The position numbers were made by a program, and so were the translations under genes. Below are positions 18,379-28,046 of a stretch of DNA of 64,000 nt, one piece after another (positions within the stretch are counted from its first letter, which is position 1; each line of letters begins with the position of its first letter). The notes beneath the pieces were generated by a model. The model was not told the DNA's origin. It searched no databases and worked only from the letters and a program-made list of their open reading frames with translations. Source of the DNA: Bacteroidales bacterium (GTDB lineage Bacteria > Bacteroidota > Bacteroidia > Bacteroidales > VadinHA17); NCBI GenBank assembly GCA_021371855.1, contig JAJFVL010000018.1, positions 62,001-126,000 of the forward strand. Reading direction: 5' to 3'.

Positions 18379-20493
18379 TTAATTTTTTTCGAAAATGAGC
18401 AGCCTGATTGAGTTTGCATCAAGAGGAGAAGAAGCATTGGCTACCTGCATTTTCGGTTCTGCCGATTTTACCAGATTATACCCTGGGACCGTAATTGAAA
18501 AATCTCTTTTTTCCGACAAATTCCTGTTCCAGACGACAACCCCTATCCTCTTTCCATCGGTGAATCCTTTTGCAAGTATATCATTACCGCTGACTTTTAA
18601 TCCATCCTCATCGATAAACTTCCCGTTTCTGAAAAAATCAGCATTGTCATTTTCAAATTGAAGCAAATCATGCGTATAAGATGTTACTTCCTGTGCAGGA
18701 ACCTTATTCATAGTACTTAAAACAGGAGGATCATTAACATAACACTCTGCATAGTTTTCAGCAGTTGGTATCTTCCCTGATTTCAGGTATTCAGCATCTG
18801 CCTCATACCTGCTCATGATCTCATGCCGTAATCCATAAATAGTAGCATAATTAGCATTATATCTGTCATTTGCAGGGCTGGCATTCAGCTGAATTATTAT
18901 TGATTCAGGGAAAGTGTACCGGAACATCTCAGGGAAAGCGTTTGGGGTAATTATACTTCCCGGTCCCAGACCGTGAAATACATCTATATCGGTAAGCAGT
19001 TCATCTATTGTTCCCTCTGTAATAATACTGAATTCAGGGTCTATCTCCTTCATCCTGTTGCGTATATCATGCATCATTTTTACCCGGTATTTTGTATAAG
19101 CTTCCTGTGGTACAGAATGATCATGATTATTTGAATAACACATTATAGGACTACGCACCCCAACCTGGTCAATATAAAAGGCATCAACGCCTAAAGATTT
19201 CGCATTTAGTGCCAGATCCATTATAGTTTTTCTCCATTTTGCCGAACCCGGACAAGCCCGCACCTGGATTACCGGTGTTGTGTTGCTATGCTTAAGATAG
19301 TACTCTATAGCTGGCTGCTTTCTTTCATTCAGTTGCATTGTTTCTATTCCATTATAGAGGTAGAAATCTGTTGAGGCATCCATAATTGTCCCGTTCGAAT
19401 AAACTATAACTTTAAAGCCTCTTTTATGTGCTCTCTCAATAGCCTTTTCGAGTTCTTTGCGTCCTCCCATCAGGTTATCAGGTGGCCAATAGGGATACAG
19501 CCGATCATGACCTCCTACTGCCCACCCCCACAGTCCGATAAGCTTAATGTTAAGTTTCTCTCCAATATCGCATAACTTATCCACATCCTTATAATTCCAC
19601 ATAACACTGCCATTTTGCTGCTTAAGAATTGTAAGCATCAGGCCTGCATTTTCCCTTGTCCATTTGGATACGGATGCCAGTTTGAAATTTTCATCATACC
19701 ATCCACGGTAAAACTTAGAAGCATTGTACCATTTGCCGCCGTAAGGTTTAACCATTACATCGGGTATGCTAAATTCATAGGTATAAACAGGGAAATTAAT
19801 GCTGGTTCGGAATGATTTATCAGAATCATTAAAACTCAGGGCGAACTTCTTGCTTCCTCTTGAAGAATCATGACTCCCAACATAAAGCCCGGCATCAGGA
19901 GAATTGACGGAGAACCAAGCCATTGATCCATTTGTACACGGATATTCAAAGGTTTTGCTTCCAAACAACTGTGGATTATCAAAGCACTCCCCGAGGCTGT
20001 TTGGCCAATAAATTTTGACATTTTTATCATTTATCTTTATACCCGAAATATCAGGATACAACACCTCCTTGATTTGCCATTCTTTTGAATCGCTTTTGAG
20101 AGATCCCGAGAAACAGAAAGCATCATCCTTGACCGAAATGGTTAATTCAACTTTTACTGGTATGAAAGTATTTCCCGTCGAAAAATTATCCTTAACCAGT
20201 TGCAGAATATTATCAATCTTTGTGAGCCTGACGCTTTTATCAGGAACAAATACTGATTCCTTACCATTCAGATTGTTTTTCAATGTTACTTTCCAAAGAT
20301 TATTTATGGAAGTATTTATCTGGATGATCTGTCCTTTATCTTTAACAATCCTGAGATTCCCTTTTTGATCAATGGTAAGGGTTGCTTCTGTAGTCTTTAA
20401 TTCATATTTTTCAGAACCTGCAAACAATTTATATCCAGGAAATCCCAGCATTAAAATACATAAACCTATAGAAACATATTTTTTCATAATCAT
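18379..20493 (-). CDS. Secreted DUF6259-type TIM-barrel hydrolase-like protein, paralogue D
   Basis: 704 residues with a Sec signal (cleavage near LFAGS). The order of domains is that of paralogues A-C, from which it is separated by the MFS, GH20-like and MurQ-like genes. Candidate catalytic residues are Asp442 (FYIDQVG) and Glu493 (ITEGTIDELL); the latter segment has TIDE where B and C have INDA. The WNYKDVDKLCD and WGWAVGGHDRLYP segments resemble paralogue A in the substrate-facing loops, whereas the N-terminal domain is closest to paralogue C. That mosaic pattern suggests recombination between copies. It lies 30 bp upstream of the MFS gene. Confidence 0.55.
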   Translation of the reverse strand: MIMKKYVSIGLCILMLGFPGYKLFAGSEKYELKTTEATLTIDQKGNLRIVKDKGQIIQINTSINNLWKVTLKNNLNGKESVFVPDKSVRLTKIDNILQLVKDNFSTGNTFIPVKVELTISVKDDAFCFSGSLKSDSKEWQIKEVLYPDISGIKINDKNVKIYWPNSLGECFDNPQLFGSKTFEYPCTNGSMAWFSVNSPDAGLYVGSHDSSRGSKKFALSFNDSDKSFRTSINFPVYTYEFSIPDVMVKPYGGKWYNASKFYRGWYDENFKLASVSKWTRENAGLMLTILKQQNGSVMWNYKDVDKLCDIGEKLNIKLIGLWGWAVGGHDRLYPYWPPDNLMGGRKELEKAIERAHKRGFKVIVYSNGTIMDASTDFYLYNGIETMQLNERKQPAIEYYLKHSNTTPVIQVRACPGSAKWRKTIMDLALNAKSLGVDAFYIDQVGVRSPIMCYSNNHDHSVPQEAYTKYRVKMMHDIRNRMKEIDPEFSIITEGTIDELLTDIDVFHGLGPGSIITPNAFPEMFRYTFPESIIIQLNASPANDRYNANYATIYGLRHEIMSRYEADAEYLKSGKIPTAENYAECYVNDPPVLSTMNKVPAQEVTSYTHDLLQFENDNADFFRNGKFIDEDGLKVSGNDILAKGFTDGKRIGVVVWNRNLSEKRDFSITVPGYNLVKSAEPKMQVANASSPLDANSIRLLIFEKN

Positions 20494-20578
20494 GTTTTTA
20501 TCTAATTACTAATGAATGTCTTAGAAGAAACATCTGCTTCTTTTGAAAACGATGTCATGCCAACTGCCAAAATAAATA

Positions 20579-22561
20579 TTAACTTTTTGGCGAACGTCGT
20601 TGCAGTTCTTCAATGGTTATTACAAGCAATTTTCCAACAGGTTTGCCATTCCGATATGTAATTGCCCACACCTGAGTTGCGCCCTTTGGAATATTAACAG
20701 GTTGCTGCTTATATTTTAATGAAAAATTATCCGGTATTGTACCATTGAACGTATAATAAACATCAAGACCTTTTACTTCCGATGAAAATATTATTTGCAT
20801 CAAACCATCCTGAGTTCTCACAGGGGTGATTATAGGATCATAAATACTTTTTGCATAATTAACCTGGTCGCGGTCGAAAGAGGGAAATTGTGCTTCCAGA
20901 CGGGGAATAAACTCATCAATATCGCGTTCAACTTTTGGTGACCACAACACTTCGGCCAATGCCATCGCTCTTGGCCATGTCATATAGTCATTCTGCCTGC
21001 AGGTAGGAATATGTTCAGACCAGACATTACCTTGTCCCCCCAGGATATATTGAGGATCAACATTATCCGGGACAGGTTCAAATTTATATACCTGGCTCAG
21101 ACGAAGCAGACCCCAGTTTATTGGTTCCGGTACTATTTTAGGATCTGTCTGCTTGTAATCGAAATAGCAATATTGAGTTGGTGACATTACCACATGGTGT
21201 TTCATCCGGGCTGCTTTAATTCCTCCCTCCATACCTCTCCAGCTCATTACTGATGCTCCGGGTGCAAGACCTCCTTCAAGAATTTCATCCCACCCCATGA
21301 GCTTTTTACCTTTGCTGTTCAATATTTTCTCAATTCTCTTAATAAAGTAACTTTGTAGTTCTTCAACATCCTTCAGATTCTCATCCGCCATCCGTTTCTG
21401 GCATTTCGGACAATTCTTCCAAAAATCCTTGCTGACTTCATCACCACCGATATGTATATATTCACCTGGGAATAATGAGGCATATTCAGTAAGGATTTTA
21501 TCCAGCATTTCAAAAACACTTTCGTTTCCCGGACAGACTGCATATGGTACCTCTTTACTTCTTGGACTACCCGGATTTATATCGTATTGCAGTCCGGTAC
21601 ATGATAAAGACGGATAAGATGCGATCATTGCAAGACTATGTCCGGGCACTTCGATACCGGGAACAATTGTTACATATCTCTCCTGTGCATACCTGACCAG
21701 TTCTTTTATATCATCCTGGGTGTAATACCCTCCGTCAGTCGCTTTTTCCCCTGCCTGCGGTTGTTCAAAAGAACCCCATATGCCTGTACGAGGCACTCTC
21801 CAGCTTCCTGTCCGGTTAAGGTTGGGAAATTCTTTAATCTCAATTCTCCATCCGTTATCATTGGTCATATGAAGTTGTAATATGTTATACTTATATTTCG
21901 ACATCTGATCGATGAATTTCATAACATACTCTTTTTCAAAAAAATGATGGGCAACATCCAACAACAATCCCCTCCACACAAAGCGGGGGTAATCCATTAT
22001 ATAAACACATGGAATACTTGTTCTACTCTCACCTGTATTATTTTTAATTTCAACAGGTAAAAGCTGAATAAAAGATTGAACTCCATAGTATATCCCGGCA
22101 GGTTTATTGGCGCTGATGTCAATCCCGGATGATTTTATTTCAATAACATATCCTTCTTTTCCGATAGATGTATTTTGTTCATTAGTTAGAATCAACCGTA
22201 TAGTTTTATCTTTATTTGTGACTGATGAACTCACTTTTAATTTTAAACCAATATTATTCTCTATCTGTTTTGATAACCTGTTGGCAATAACATTAATCTC
22301 AGGATTCTCTGCTGTTGCTATGATCCTGACATCAGACGTCAGATTAAAGTATCCAGGCTCAGATCGTACCAGTACGGGTTTTGGAATTATGTTGATATGA
22401 GATGACACTGATGCATCTTTATCATTATTATTAGTTATCGCGTCACCTGATACTGAGTACGCCCGGATCATTGCAGGAAAAATAAACATCAACAAAATCT
22501 GACACAAAATCTTTTTCCAACTGTTATTATAAACAAAAAGTCCTTCCATAATATTAAACAT
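20579..22561 (-). CDS. Secreted GH20 beta-N-acetylhexosaminidase
   Basis: 660 residues. A hydrophobic signal ends near residue 35 (MIRAYS); an in-frame Met at residue 5 (MEGLF) is a possible alternative start. A GH20b domain (YVIEIKSSGIDISANKPAGIYYGVQ) precedes a canonical GH20 barrel with WRGLLLDVAHHFF, LQLHMTNDNGWRIEI, and the catalytic pair Asp374-Glu375 (HIGGDEVSKDFW). WDEILEGG, SWRGMEGG and GGQGNVWSEH are further GH20 signatures, and a chitobiase-type C-terminal domain closes the chain. The family removes terminal beta-GlcNAc or beta-GalNAc. It is the first gene after the susCD terminator and the clearest pointer to an N-acetylhexosamine-containing substrate. Confidence 0.9.
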   Translation of the reverse strand: MFNIMEGLFVYNNSWKKILCQILLMFIFPAMIRAYSVSGDAITNNNDKDASVSSHINIIPKPVLVRSEPGYFNLTSDVRIIATAENPEINVIANRLSKQIENNIGLKLKVSSSVTNKDKTIRLILTNEQNTSIGKEGYVIEIKSSGIDISANKPAGIYYGVQSFIQLLPVEIKNNTGESRTSIPCVYIMDYPRFVWRGLLLDVAHHFFEKEYVMKFIDQMSKYKYNILQLHMTNDNGWRIEIKEFPNLNRTGSWRVPRTGIWGSFEQPQAGEKATDGGYYTQDDIKELVRYAQERYVTIVPGIEVPGHSLAMIASYPSLSCTGLQYDINPGSPRSKEVPYAVCPGNESVFEMLDKILTEYASLFPGEYIHIGGDEVSKDFWKNCPKCQKRMADENLKDVEELQSYFIKRIEKILNSKGKKLMGWDEILEGGLAPGASVMSWRGMEGGIKAARMKHHVVMSPTQYCYFDYKQTDPKIVPEPINWGLLRLSQVYKFEPVPDNVDPQYILGGQGNVWSEHIPTCRQNDYMTWPRAMALAEVLWSPKVERDIDEFIPRLEAQFPSFDRDQVNYAKSIYDPIITPVRTQDGLMQIIFSSEVKGLDVYYTFNGTIPDNFSLKYKQQPVNIPKGATQVWAITYRNGKPVGKLLVITIEELQRRSPKS

Positions 22562-22789
22562 TTATTGTTCTACAGGAGTAATTTAAACATTTATAATATA
22601 ATAATTTATCGATGTTGGAAAATGTCTTTCAGCTGAGTTTACTTTCCAAATCTGATCGAATACTTTTTAAGGATTAAGAACAATCCATAACAAACAAATC
22701 TATTCTAACCAAGATCAATATAAAGCAACTCACCACATAGAATCTATGGTTATAGCCATATAAAAATCAAGTTAATATAGGTTAAAAGA

Positions 22790-22823
22790 AATTGCATCTG
22801 GAACTTAAATTCCAGATGCAATT
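22790..22823 (-). terminator. Terminator after susCD
   Basis: A perfect 14-bp inverted repeat (AATTGCATCTGGAA at 22790-22803, TTCCAGATGCAATT at 22810-22823) with a 6-nt loop, 10 bp beyond the susD stop. On the minus strand it is followed by a T-rich run. It probably ends most susCD transcripts or lowers expression of the downstream hydrolases. The 272-bp gap 22562-22833 holds nothing else I recognise. Confidence 0.75.
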
Positions 22824-22833
22824 CTATTAAACA

Positions 22834-24555
22834 TTAATATCCTGGGTTTTGTGTCAGGTTTTTATTGATCAAGATTTCCTTTGTTGGAATGGGCCACAAA
22901 TAATGTTTCGATTTATCAAATGATCTTACAGCTAAAATTTTACAGAAGCCATGATTATACATTGATGTGAAATCAGGAATACCGTCTTCGTCAATAGGTA
23001 CTACTTCTGGAAAGAACCATAGCCCTGGTTTTACAATTTTTTCTCTTTGTTCCGGCGGATCAATCATACCGTAAATTTTGGTATTCAACACCTTCTCTGC
23101 CAATCTCCAACGAATAATATCTGCATGTCTCAACCCTTCGAAAGCAAATTCCATTCGTCTTTCCATCCTGAGAATTTTTCTAAGTGCGGTCTGATCTGTA
23201 GATGTGACAGCAGGATAAGATGCTGTCTGAGTAAAGTCAACTTTGTAAGCACGGGCGCGAACCTTGTTAATTGCATCCAATACAGACTGATCTATTTGAT
23301 TTAATTCAATTCTTGCTTCAGCGTAAATCAACAGAACATCGGCATAACGGATAACAGTATTATCAGGATCTGTCATAAAATCATCCCACCAATCCGAGTC
23401 GATCCCCTTTCTCCATGCCAGGCCATTGTACGATGCATATTGTGTAACTGCACGGCAATCGAGATTACTTACACGTGTTCCGGTAGCCACTTTTGTTGTT
23501 TTAAGAGAATCGGGGTGTGGCTCATAAATAAAACCGCAGAACTCTGTTCCGAATTCAACGATCGTTGCAGCACAACGTGGATCTCTGTTTTGGAAAGGTT
23601 TTTGGGGATTATATAAAGGAGATTCATCAATGGGTAAACCATCTTTGCACAGGAAAGAACAGAATAAATCCCATGAAGGCTGAACATAATCATTACCGGA
23701 AGAATTCCTGGAAAGAGGTTGTTGTGTCACTCCTTTAGCTGAATATACATTTAATGATACAGATCTTGGTATTGCGAAAACAGATTCAACAGAATTCTTT
23801 GTTTTTGACAGGAATAGTGTCGAAAAATCAGGATAAAGTTGATTTACATTCAGATCCATACATGCTTTAGCAGCATCCCGGGCAACTGTATAATCACCCA
23901 TGTATAAAGCGATACGTGCTTTCAAAGCCAGAGCTGCACCTTTTGTGGCATATTTGGTTCCTGAATATGATAGAGGTAATGTGGAAGCAGCGAAATCGAA
24001 ATCATCATATATTTTTTTAAGTACATCCGCTTTTGATATCCTTCCCATTTGAAATGCATCAGCTATTTTCAGAGTTTTGTCAGTATAGGGAACATCTCCA
24101 TAGTAAAAAATTAACTTTGAATACTGTGCAGCCCTCACAAACCTTGCTTCGGCAATATACTGGTTCATTTTACCCTCTGAAATAACACTTTTAGCATTAT
24201 CCAGTTTCTCTAATACCAGATTAGCAGCAGCGATACATTGGTAATAATAAGTCCACCAACTTGTAACTACTGTCGATTGTCCATTGATAGTACCTGCGGT
24301 AATAGCACCCACGTTTGTTCTGTTTGTCCAGTCATCCGAGAATACGTCTAACCATGCGCAATTGTCGAAGTTTAAAGGATCGGGATTTGGATTCCAAAAC
24401 CTTAAAGTATATAAATAATCCAAAGACATTCTGATTTCATTATCATTGGAATACCAGCTCTCACTGGAACCCTCTGACAAAGGATTTAAATCCATTTTGT
24501 TACATGAAAAGGATAGAAATCCTATAGTGAGTAATATTAAAATTTTATTTTTCAT
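22834..24555 (-). CDS. SusD/RagB-type outer-membrane glycan-binding lipoprotein
   Basis: 573 residues. The lipobox is visible (IGFLSFSC, lipidated Cys18), followed by DLNPLSEGSSESWYSND, the usual SusD start. TPR-like helices include AEARFVRAAQYSKLIFYYGDVP near residue 140, and the C-terminal region has IRYADVLLIYAEARIE and LRKILRMERRMEFAFEGLRHADIIRW, hallmarks of the RagB/SusD family. It should cap the SusC barrel and bind the target oligosaccharide at the surface. It begins 11 bp after susC and ends at a strong hairpin. The ligand cannot be read from sequence. Confidence 0.95.
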   Translation of the reverse strand: MKNKILILLTIGFLSFSCNKMDLNPLSEGSSESWYSNDNEIRMSLDYLYTLRFWNPNPDPLNFDNCAWLDVFSDDWTNRTNVGAITAGTINGQSTVVTSWWTYYYQCIAAANLVLEKLDNAKSVISEGKMNQYIAEARFVRAAQYSKLIFYYGDVPYTDKTLKIADAFQMGRISKADVLKKIYDDFDFAASTLPLSYSGTKYATKGAALALKARIALYMGDYTVARDAAKACMDLNVNQLYPDFSTLFLSKTKNSVESVFAIPRSVSLNVYSAKGVTQQPLSRNSSGNDYVQPSWDLFCSFLCKDGLPIDESPLYNPQKPFQNRDPRCAATIVEFGTEFCGFIYEPHPDSLKTTKVATGTRVSNLDCRAVTQYASYNGLAWRKGIDSDWWDDFMTDPDNTVIRYADVLLIYAEARIELNQIDQSVLDAINKVRARAYKVDFTQTASYPAVTSTDQTALRKILRMERRMEFAFEGLRHADIIRWRLAEKVLNTKIYGMIDPPEQREKIVKPGLWFFPEVVPIDEDGIPDFTSMYNHGFCKILAVRSFDKSKHYLWPIPTKEILINKNLTQNPGY

Positions 24556-24566
24556 ATCTTCAAATA

Positions 24567-27500
24567 TTAGAATTTAACCGCAACACCAAAGATGTAAGAT
24601 TTTGTAATGAAATATCCGCCTGATGATGTTTCAGGATCCCAACCTTGAGGAAATTTATCAATAGAGAATAAATCGGATAGATTTCCATAGACTCTTATAC
24701 TTTGGATTCCCCATCCTTTAACCAGGTCCTCCGGCAAACTGTAGCCCAAAACAATATTTTTCAGACGAAAATACCGACCATTGAACAACCAGTAATCAGA
24801 TGTTACATAATTATTTCCATTGGATATACTCTGACCTCCTGATGCAATTTCAGATAACCTTGGGTAAAATACTTTTTGGTTCTGATCATCAGTATTGTAT
24901 TTACTCCAGTAATTTCCAGGTATAAATGAAGGAATTGCATAGACTCCTCCAACAAGAGGTTGAACCATAGTTGTACTCAAATAGCTGTTTTGTTCTCCCA
25001 CGCCCTGGAAAATAAGACTGAAATCAAAATTTTTATAATCCAACCTAATATTTCCACCATACTGATATCTTGGTAAAGAACCTCCAAGTAACGCCCTGTC
25101 GTAAGTTGCTGAAATTATACCATCAGGTTCACCGTTTGGTCCACTGATATCTCTATATTTAACATCACCGGGTTTAACCCTGTTATTTATTTTTGCTGAA
25201 TTATCAACTTCATCCTGTGTCTGATACAATCCTTCGGCTTCATAACCATACCATTCGTTGAATTCACTGCCTTTAAATTTGACCTGGGTACCAAGGAATT
25301 CAGTCCCTCCCAAATCTCCCATTACAGATTTAGAATCGAACAAATTAGCCGATACAGAATAATTCAGATCTCCTATTTTATTATTATACCGAATCTCAAC
25401 CTCCCATCCATTTGTGGACATTTCACCTGTATTCTGGTTAGGTTTAGACAACCCAATGTAATCGGGTATATCAAGAGCTAACAACATATCCTTGGTTTTT
25501 TTGTGAAAATAATCTGCAGTAACCTGCAATTTGTTTTCAAAGAAATTTGCATCAAAACCAAAATCAAGTGATTCGGTTGTTTCCCATGAGATATCCTTAA
25601 TAGCATATTGTGGGATGTAAGCAGTTTGATTAGAAATAACATTTGCCCCCTGATAGAATAATGCATTACTAAAAGCAACTGTTGATTGATAAGGATAATT
25701 ACCTATTCTCTCATTCCCCAATGTACCCCATGAAGCTCTGAGCTTCAAAAATGATATGACGGGAACATCTTTCATAAATGATTCTTCCGAAATCACCCAG
25801 CCTGCAGAAAACGATGGGAATAAGCCCCAACGGTAATCTTTATAGAAGCGGGACGATCCATCATACCTGGCATTTGCCTGGAATAAGTATCTGTTATTAT
25901 AATTGTACATAACTCGTCCAAAATATGAGCGACTGGCATATTCATAAGCGCTTCCGCTATTGTCTCTATAGGCCAGAGGCCCCAAATTCAAATAGGGGAA
26001 AGTGCTTAAGGCATATTGATCGCGGGAAGCGCTAAGGTTTTCGTTAAATGAATAAAAGTTCTCATAACCTGCCAATAAGTTTAAACTATGCCTTCCAAAG
26101 TCTTTTAAATAATTAGCTAAAAATTGAGTAGTGTATGATTTGCTATCATTTCTGTACTCGGTTAACTTTGTTGTCTCAGCACCACGAACAAAACCTGTAA
26201 TTAATGTTGGATCATCCCATGCTGACATTGTCGTTTGTTGGACATGCACTTTATTTTTATAAAAATTATATGTAGGAGCAAATATCCCTGATAATTTCAA
26301 CCCCTTTATAGGGGAAAAATCAAGTGCGATTTTCCCCCTGATCCCATCTGACCAGGCTTTATTTGTACCAGAACGTAATAAAAGCGCCCATGGACTTTCT
26401 CCATTTCTGGCGTCTGCGACTCTTCCATCGCTCCAGAAAGCAGCCATTGTCGGTTCCCTTGTTAACATCGAAGGTGATAATGAACCACTAGATTCACGTT
26501 GGTCTAATGAATTCAGGTATTGAAAATCAAGATGTGCAACTAATGCTTTATTGATTGTTACATCGTTATTAACTCGGGCATTGATTCGTTCATATGAACG
26601 GCCGCTGGTAAGAGCTTCTACTTTGTCATAAGATATTGAAGCCTGGGTGAGAACATGATTCTCCCCAGCTGTAATACTTAGTGTATGGCTTTGACGCGGA
26701 GCATTGTTATTTATATACTGTGTCCAATCTGTATCAGGATACTTATCAGGATTTTCAGCATGTTTTGAGTCGTAACTATCAATAAAATCCTTGGCATAAG
26801 TTGGATATTCAGTACCAGTATTACCAGCATCGTTCCATATCAGTTCGTTAGCCATTTTCAAATATGGGGTAGCGCTAATATGTTGAGGTATCCTGGTTGG
26901 TGAATCAAAACCATATTCATAATTATAGCCCAGGCTCAGTTGCCCCGTTTTTGCTCTTTTGGTTGTTATCAGTATTACGCCTGCTGCTGCCTTTGAACCA
27001 TATATAGATGCAGAGGCAGCATCTTTCAAAACAGAAATACTTTCGATGTCATTAGGATTAATACCGCTTAGACTTCCCGGAATACCATCAATTATTACCA
27101 AAGGGTCACTATTTCCGATCGTAGTAACTCCCCTGATCTGCACTGTAGCATCAGCCCCAGGTGCAGCACCGGATCGGGTAACTGTAACACCGGATATCGC
27201 TCCCTGTAATGCATTAGTAACTTTAATTGCATTTCTTTCAGAGAGAACATCTCCCTGTATTGAAGCAACCGATCCGGTAAGATCAGCCTTCTTGGCTGTT
27301 CCATAACCGATAACAACAACTTCATTCAGACCAATTGCCAATTCATTCAGAGTAGCATCAATTTGAGTTGATGCCCCGATACTGATTGCCTGTGGTTCCA
27401 TGCCTACAAATGAGAATGTCAAACTCTTAGCTTCAGGAGGAACATTGATGCTGTATTTTCCGTTAATATCGGTTATCGTTCCCTGAGTTGTTCCTGTAAC

Positions 27501-27704
27501 AACAACACTTGCGCCAGCAATAGGTGTCCCGTTCTTTTCGGTTACAGTACCGGAAATTTTCTTCTGCTGCAGTTCCGTTCCTGCTGAAACAGCCAAAATG
27601 TTTGAAACAGAAACCACAATAATGAGAAATGCAATTTTAAGTTCCGCTAGAAACTTTTTTAGGATTGGATTTGGATTCATCCATAAATTAAGGTTTTTTT
27701 TCAT
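24567..27704 (-). CDS. SusC/RagA-type TonB-dependent glycan transporter
   Basis: A TonB-dependent outer-membrane receptor. I choose the ATG at 27704 (MKKNLNLWMNPNP, 1045 residues) because it gives the usual SusC N-terminus; an in-frame ATG at 27776 would add 24 unlikely residues. A signal segment ending near VSAG is followed by a carboxypeptidase-regulatory-like domain (KISGTVTEKNGTPIAGA), the linker LNEVVVIGYGTAKK, a plug (NALQGAISGVTVTRSG, then NDIESISVLKDAASASIYGSKAAAGVILITTK) and a long beta barrel. It ends in an aromatic-rich strand (FGVAVKF). It imports oligosaccharides with the SusD protein. It is the first gene of the locus and is divergent from the GntR regulator. Confidence 0.95.
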   Translation of the reverse strand: MKKNLNLWMNPNPILKKFLAELKIAFLIIVVSVSNILAVSAGTELQQKKISGTVTEKNGTPIAGASVVVTGTTQGTITDINGKYSINVPPEAKSLTFSFVGMEPQAISIGASTQIDATLNELAIGLNEVVVIGYGTAKKADLTGSVASIQGDVLSERNAIKVTNALQGAISGVTVTRSGAAPGADATVQIRGVTTIGNSDPLVIIDGIPGSLSGINPNDIESISVLKDAASASIYGSKAAAGVILITTKRAKTGQLSLGYNYEYGFDSPTRIPQHISATPYLKMANELIWNDAGNTGTEYPTYAKDFIDSYDSKHAENPDKYPDTDWTQYINNNAPRQSHTLSITAGENHVLTQASISYDKVEALTSGRSYERINARVNNDVTINKALVAHLDFQYLNSLDQRESSGSLSPSMLTREPTMAAFWSDGRVADARNGESPWALLLRSGTNKAWSDGIRGKIALDFSPIKGLKLSGIFAPTYNFYKNKVHVQQTTMSAWDDPTLITGFVRGAETTKLTEYRNDSKSYTTQFLANYLKDFGRHSLNLLAGYENFYSFNENLSASRDQYALSTFPYLNLGPLAYRDNSGSAYEYASRSYFGRVMYNYNNRYLFQANARYDGSSRFYKDYRWGLFPSFSAGWVISEESFMKDVPVISFLKLRASWGTLGNERIGNYPYQSTVAFSNALFYQGANVISNQTAYIPQYAIKDISWETTESLDFGFDANFFENKLQVTADYFHKKTKDMLLALDIPDYIGLSKPNQNTGEMSTNGWEVEIRYNNKIGDLNYSVSANLFDSKSVMGDLGGTEFLGTQVKFKGSEFNEWYGYEAEGLYQTQDEVDNSAKINNRVKPGDVKYRDISGPNGEPDGIISATYDRALLGGSLPRYQYGGNIRLDYKNFDFSLIFQGVGEQNSYLSTTMVQPLVGGVYAIPSFIPGNYWSKYNTDDQNQKVFYPRLSEIASGGQSISNGNNYVTSDYWLFNGRYFRLKNIVLGYSLPEDLVKGWGIQSIRVYGNLSDLFSIDKFPQGWDPETSSGGYFITKSYIFGVAVKF

Positions 27705-27910
27705 GTTTTTTGAAGTTTTAGGATATCTATTAAAAAAAACAGCAATTAAACGAACCATGAAAGAAGAGGTATTCATTAGTCTTCTTTCTTCTGCATAGAG
27801 GAAATTGTTTCATAGGCAAGATCGGATTTAGTTTATAATTTGATTATTAGGTTCAAAGTGTAATTTTCGACTTCTTATTAGTACATATTTAAATAAGTTT
27901 TATTAGATTT

Positions 27911-27947
27911 ACACCACACTACACCCGATATTTGTGTGGTGTGGTGT
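27911..27947. promoter_or_regulatory. Inverted-repeat operator, probably for the GntR-type regulator
   Basis: Two 14-bp arms (ACACCACACTACAC at 27911-27924 and GTGTGGTGTGGTGT at 27934-27947) are inverted with 13 of 14 positions matching and a 9-bp spacer. The repeat lies directly downstream of the susC -7 box and covers the expected transcription start. It is between the regulator and the transporter gene, the usual site for autoregulated local repressors. Binding by the neighbouring GntR/LacI-like protein is inferred. Confidence 0.6.
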
Positions 27948-27951
27948 GATA

Positions 27952-27982
27952 CAAATATATTTTTTATTATTTTGTTTTGCAA
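27952..27982 (-). promoter_or_regulatory. Bacteroidota-type promoter of susCD
   Basis: On the minus strand TATATTTG (27952-27959) matches the -7 consensus TAnnTTTG, and TTG (27980-27982) lies 20 bp upstream in the -33 position. Transcription would start near 27945, inside the right arm of the adjacent inverted repeat, leaving a leader of about 240 nt before the chosen susC start. Confidence 0.6.
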
Positions 27983-28001
27983 CAGAAATAGAAATTAAAA
28001 A

Positions 28002-28009
28002 TAATTTTG
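28002..28009 (+). promoter_or_regulatory. -7 box of the GntR-type regulator gene
   Basis: TAATTTTG matches TAnnTTTG, 37 bp before the ATG at 28047. A TTG at 27977-27979 lies 22 bp upstream and overlaps the promoter region of the divergent susC gene, so the two genes may share control. Confidence 0.45.
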
Positions 28010-28046
28010 CATTCATTTTATAAAAAACCCGATACTTTAAAAAGCT

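Noticed and set aside
6731..20493. Assembly duplication of one DUF6259-type gene
   Set aside because: The four copies differ throughout, including in catalytic motifs and intergenic sequence, so they are true paralogues.
27705..27776. Longer start for susC
   Set aside because: The added 24 residues precede an already complete SusC signal peptide, so the ATG at 27704 is preferred.
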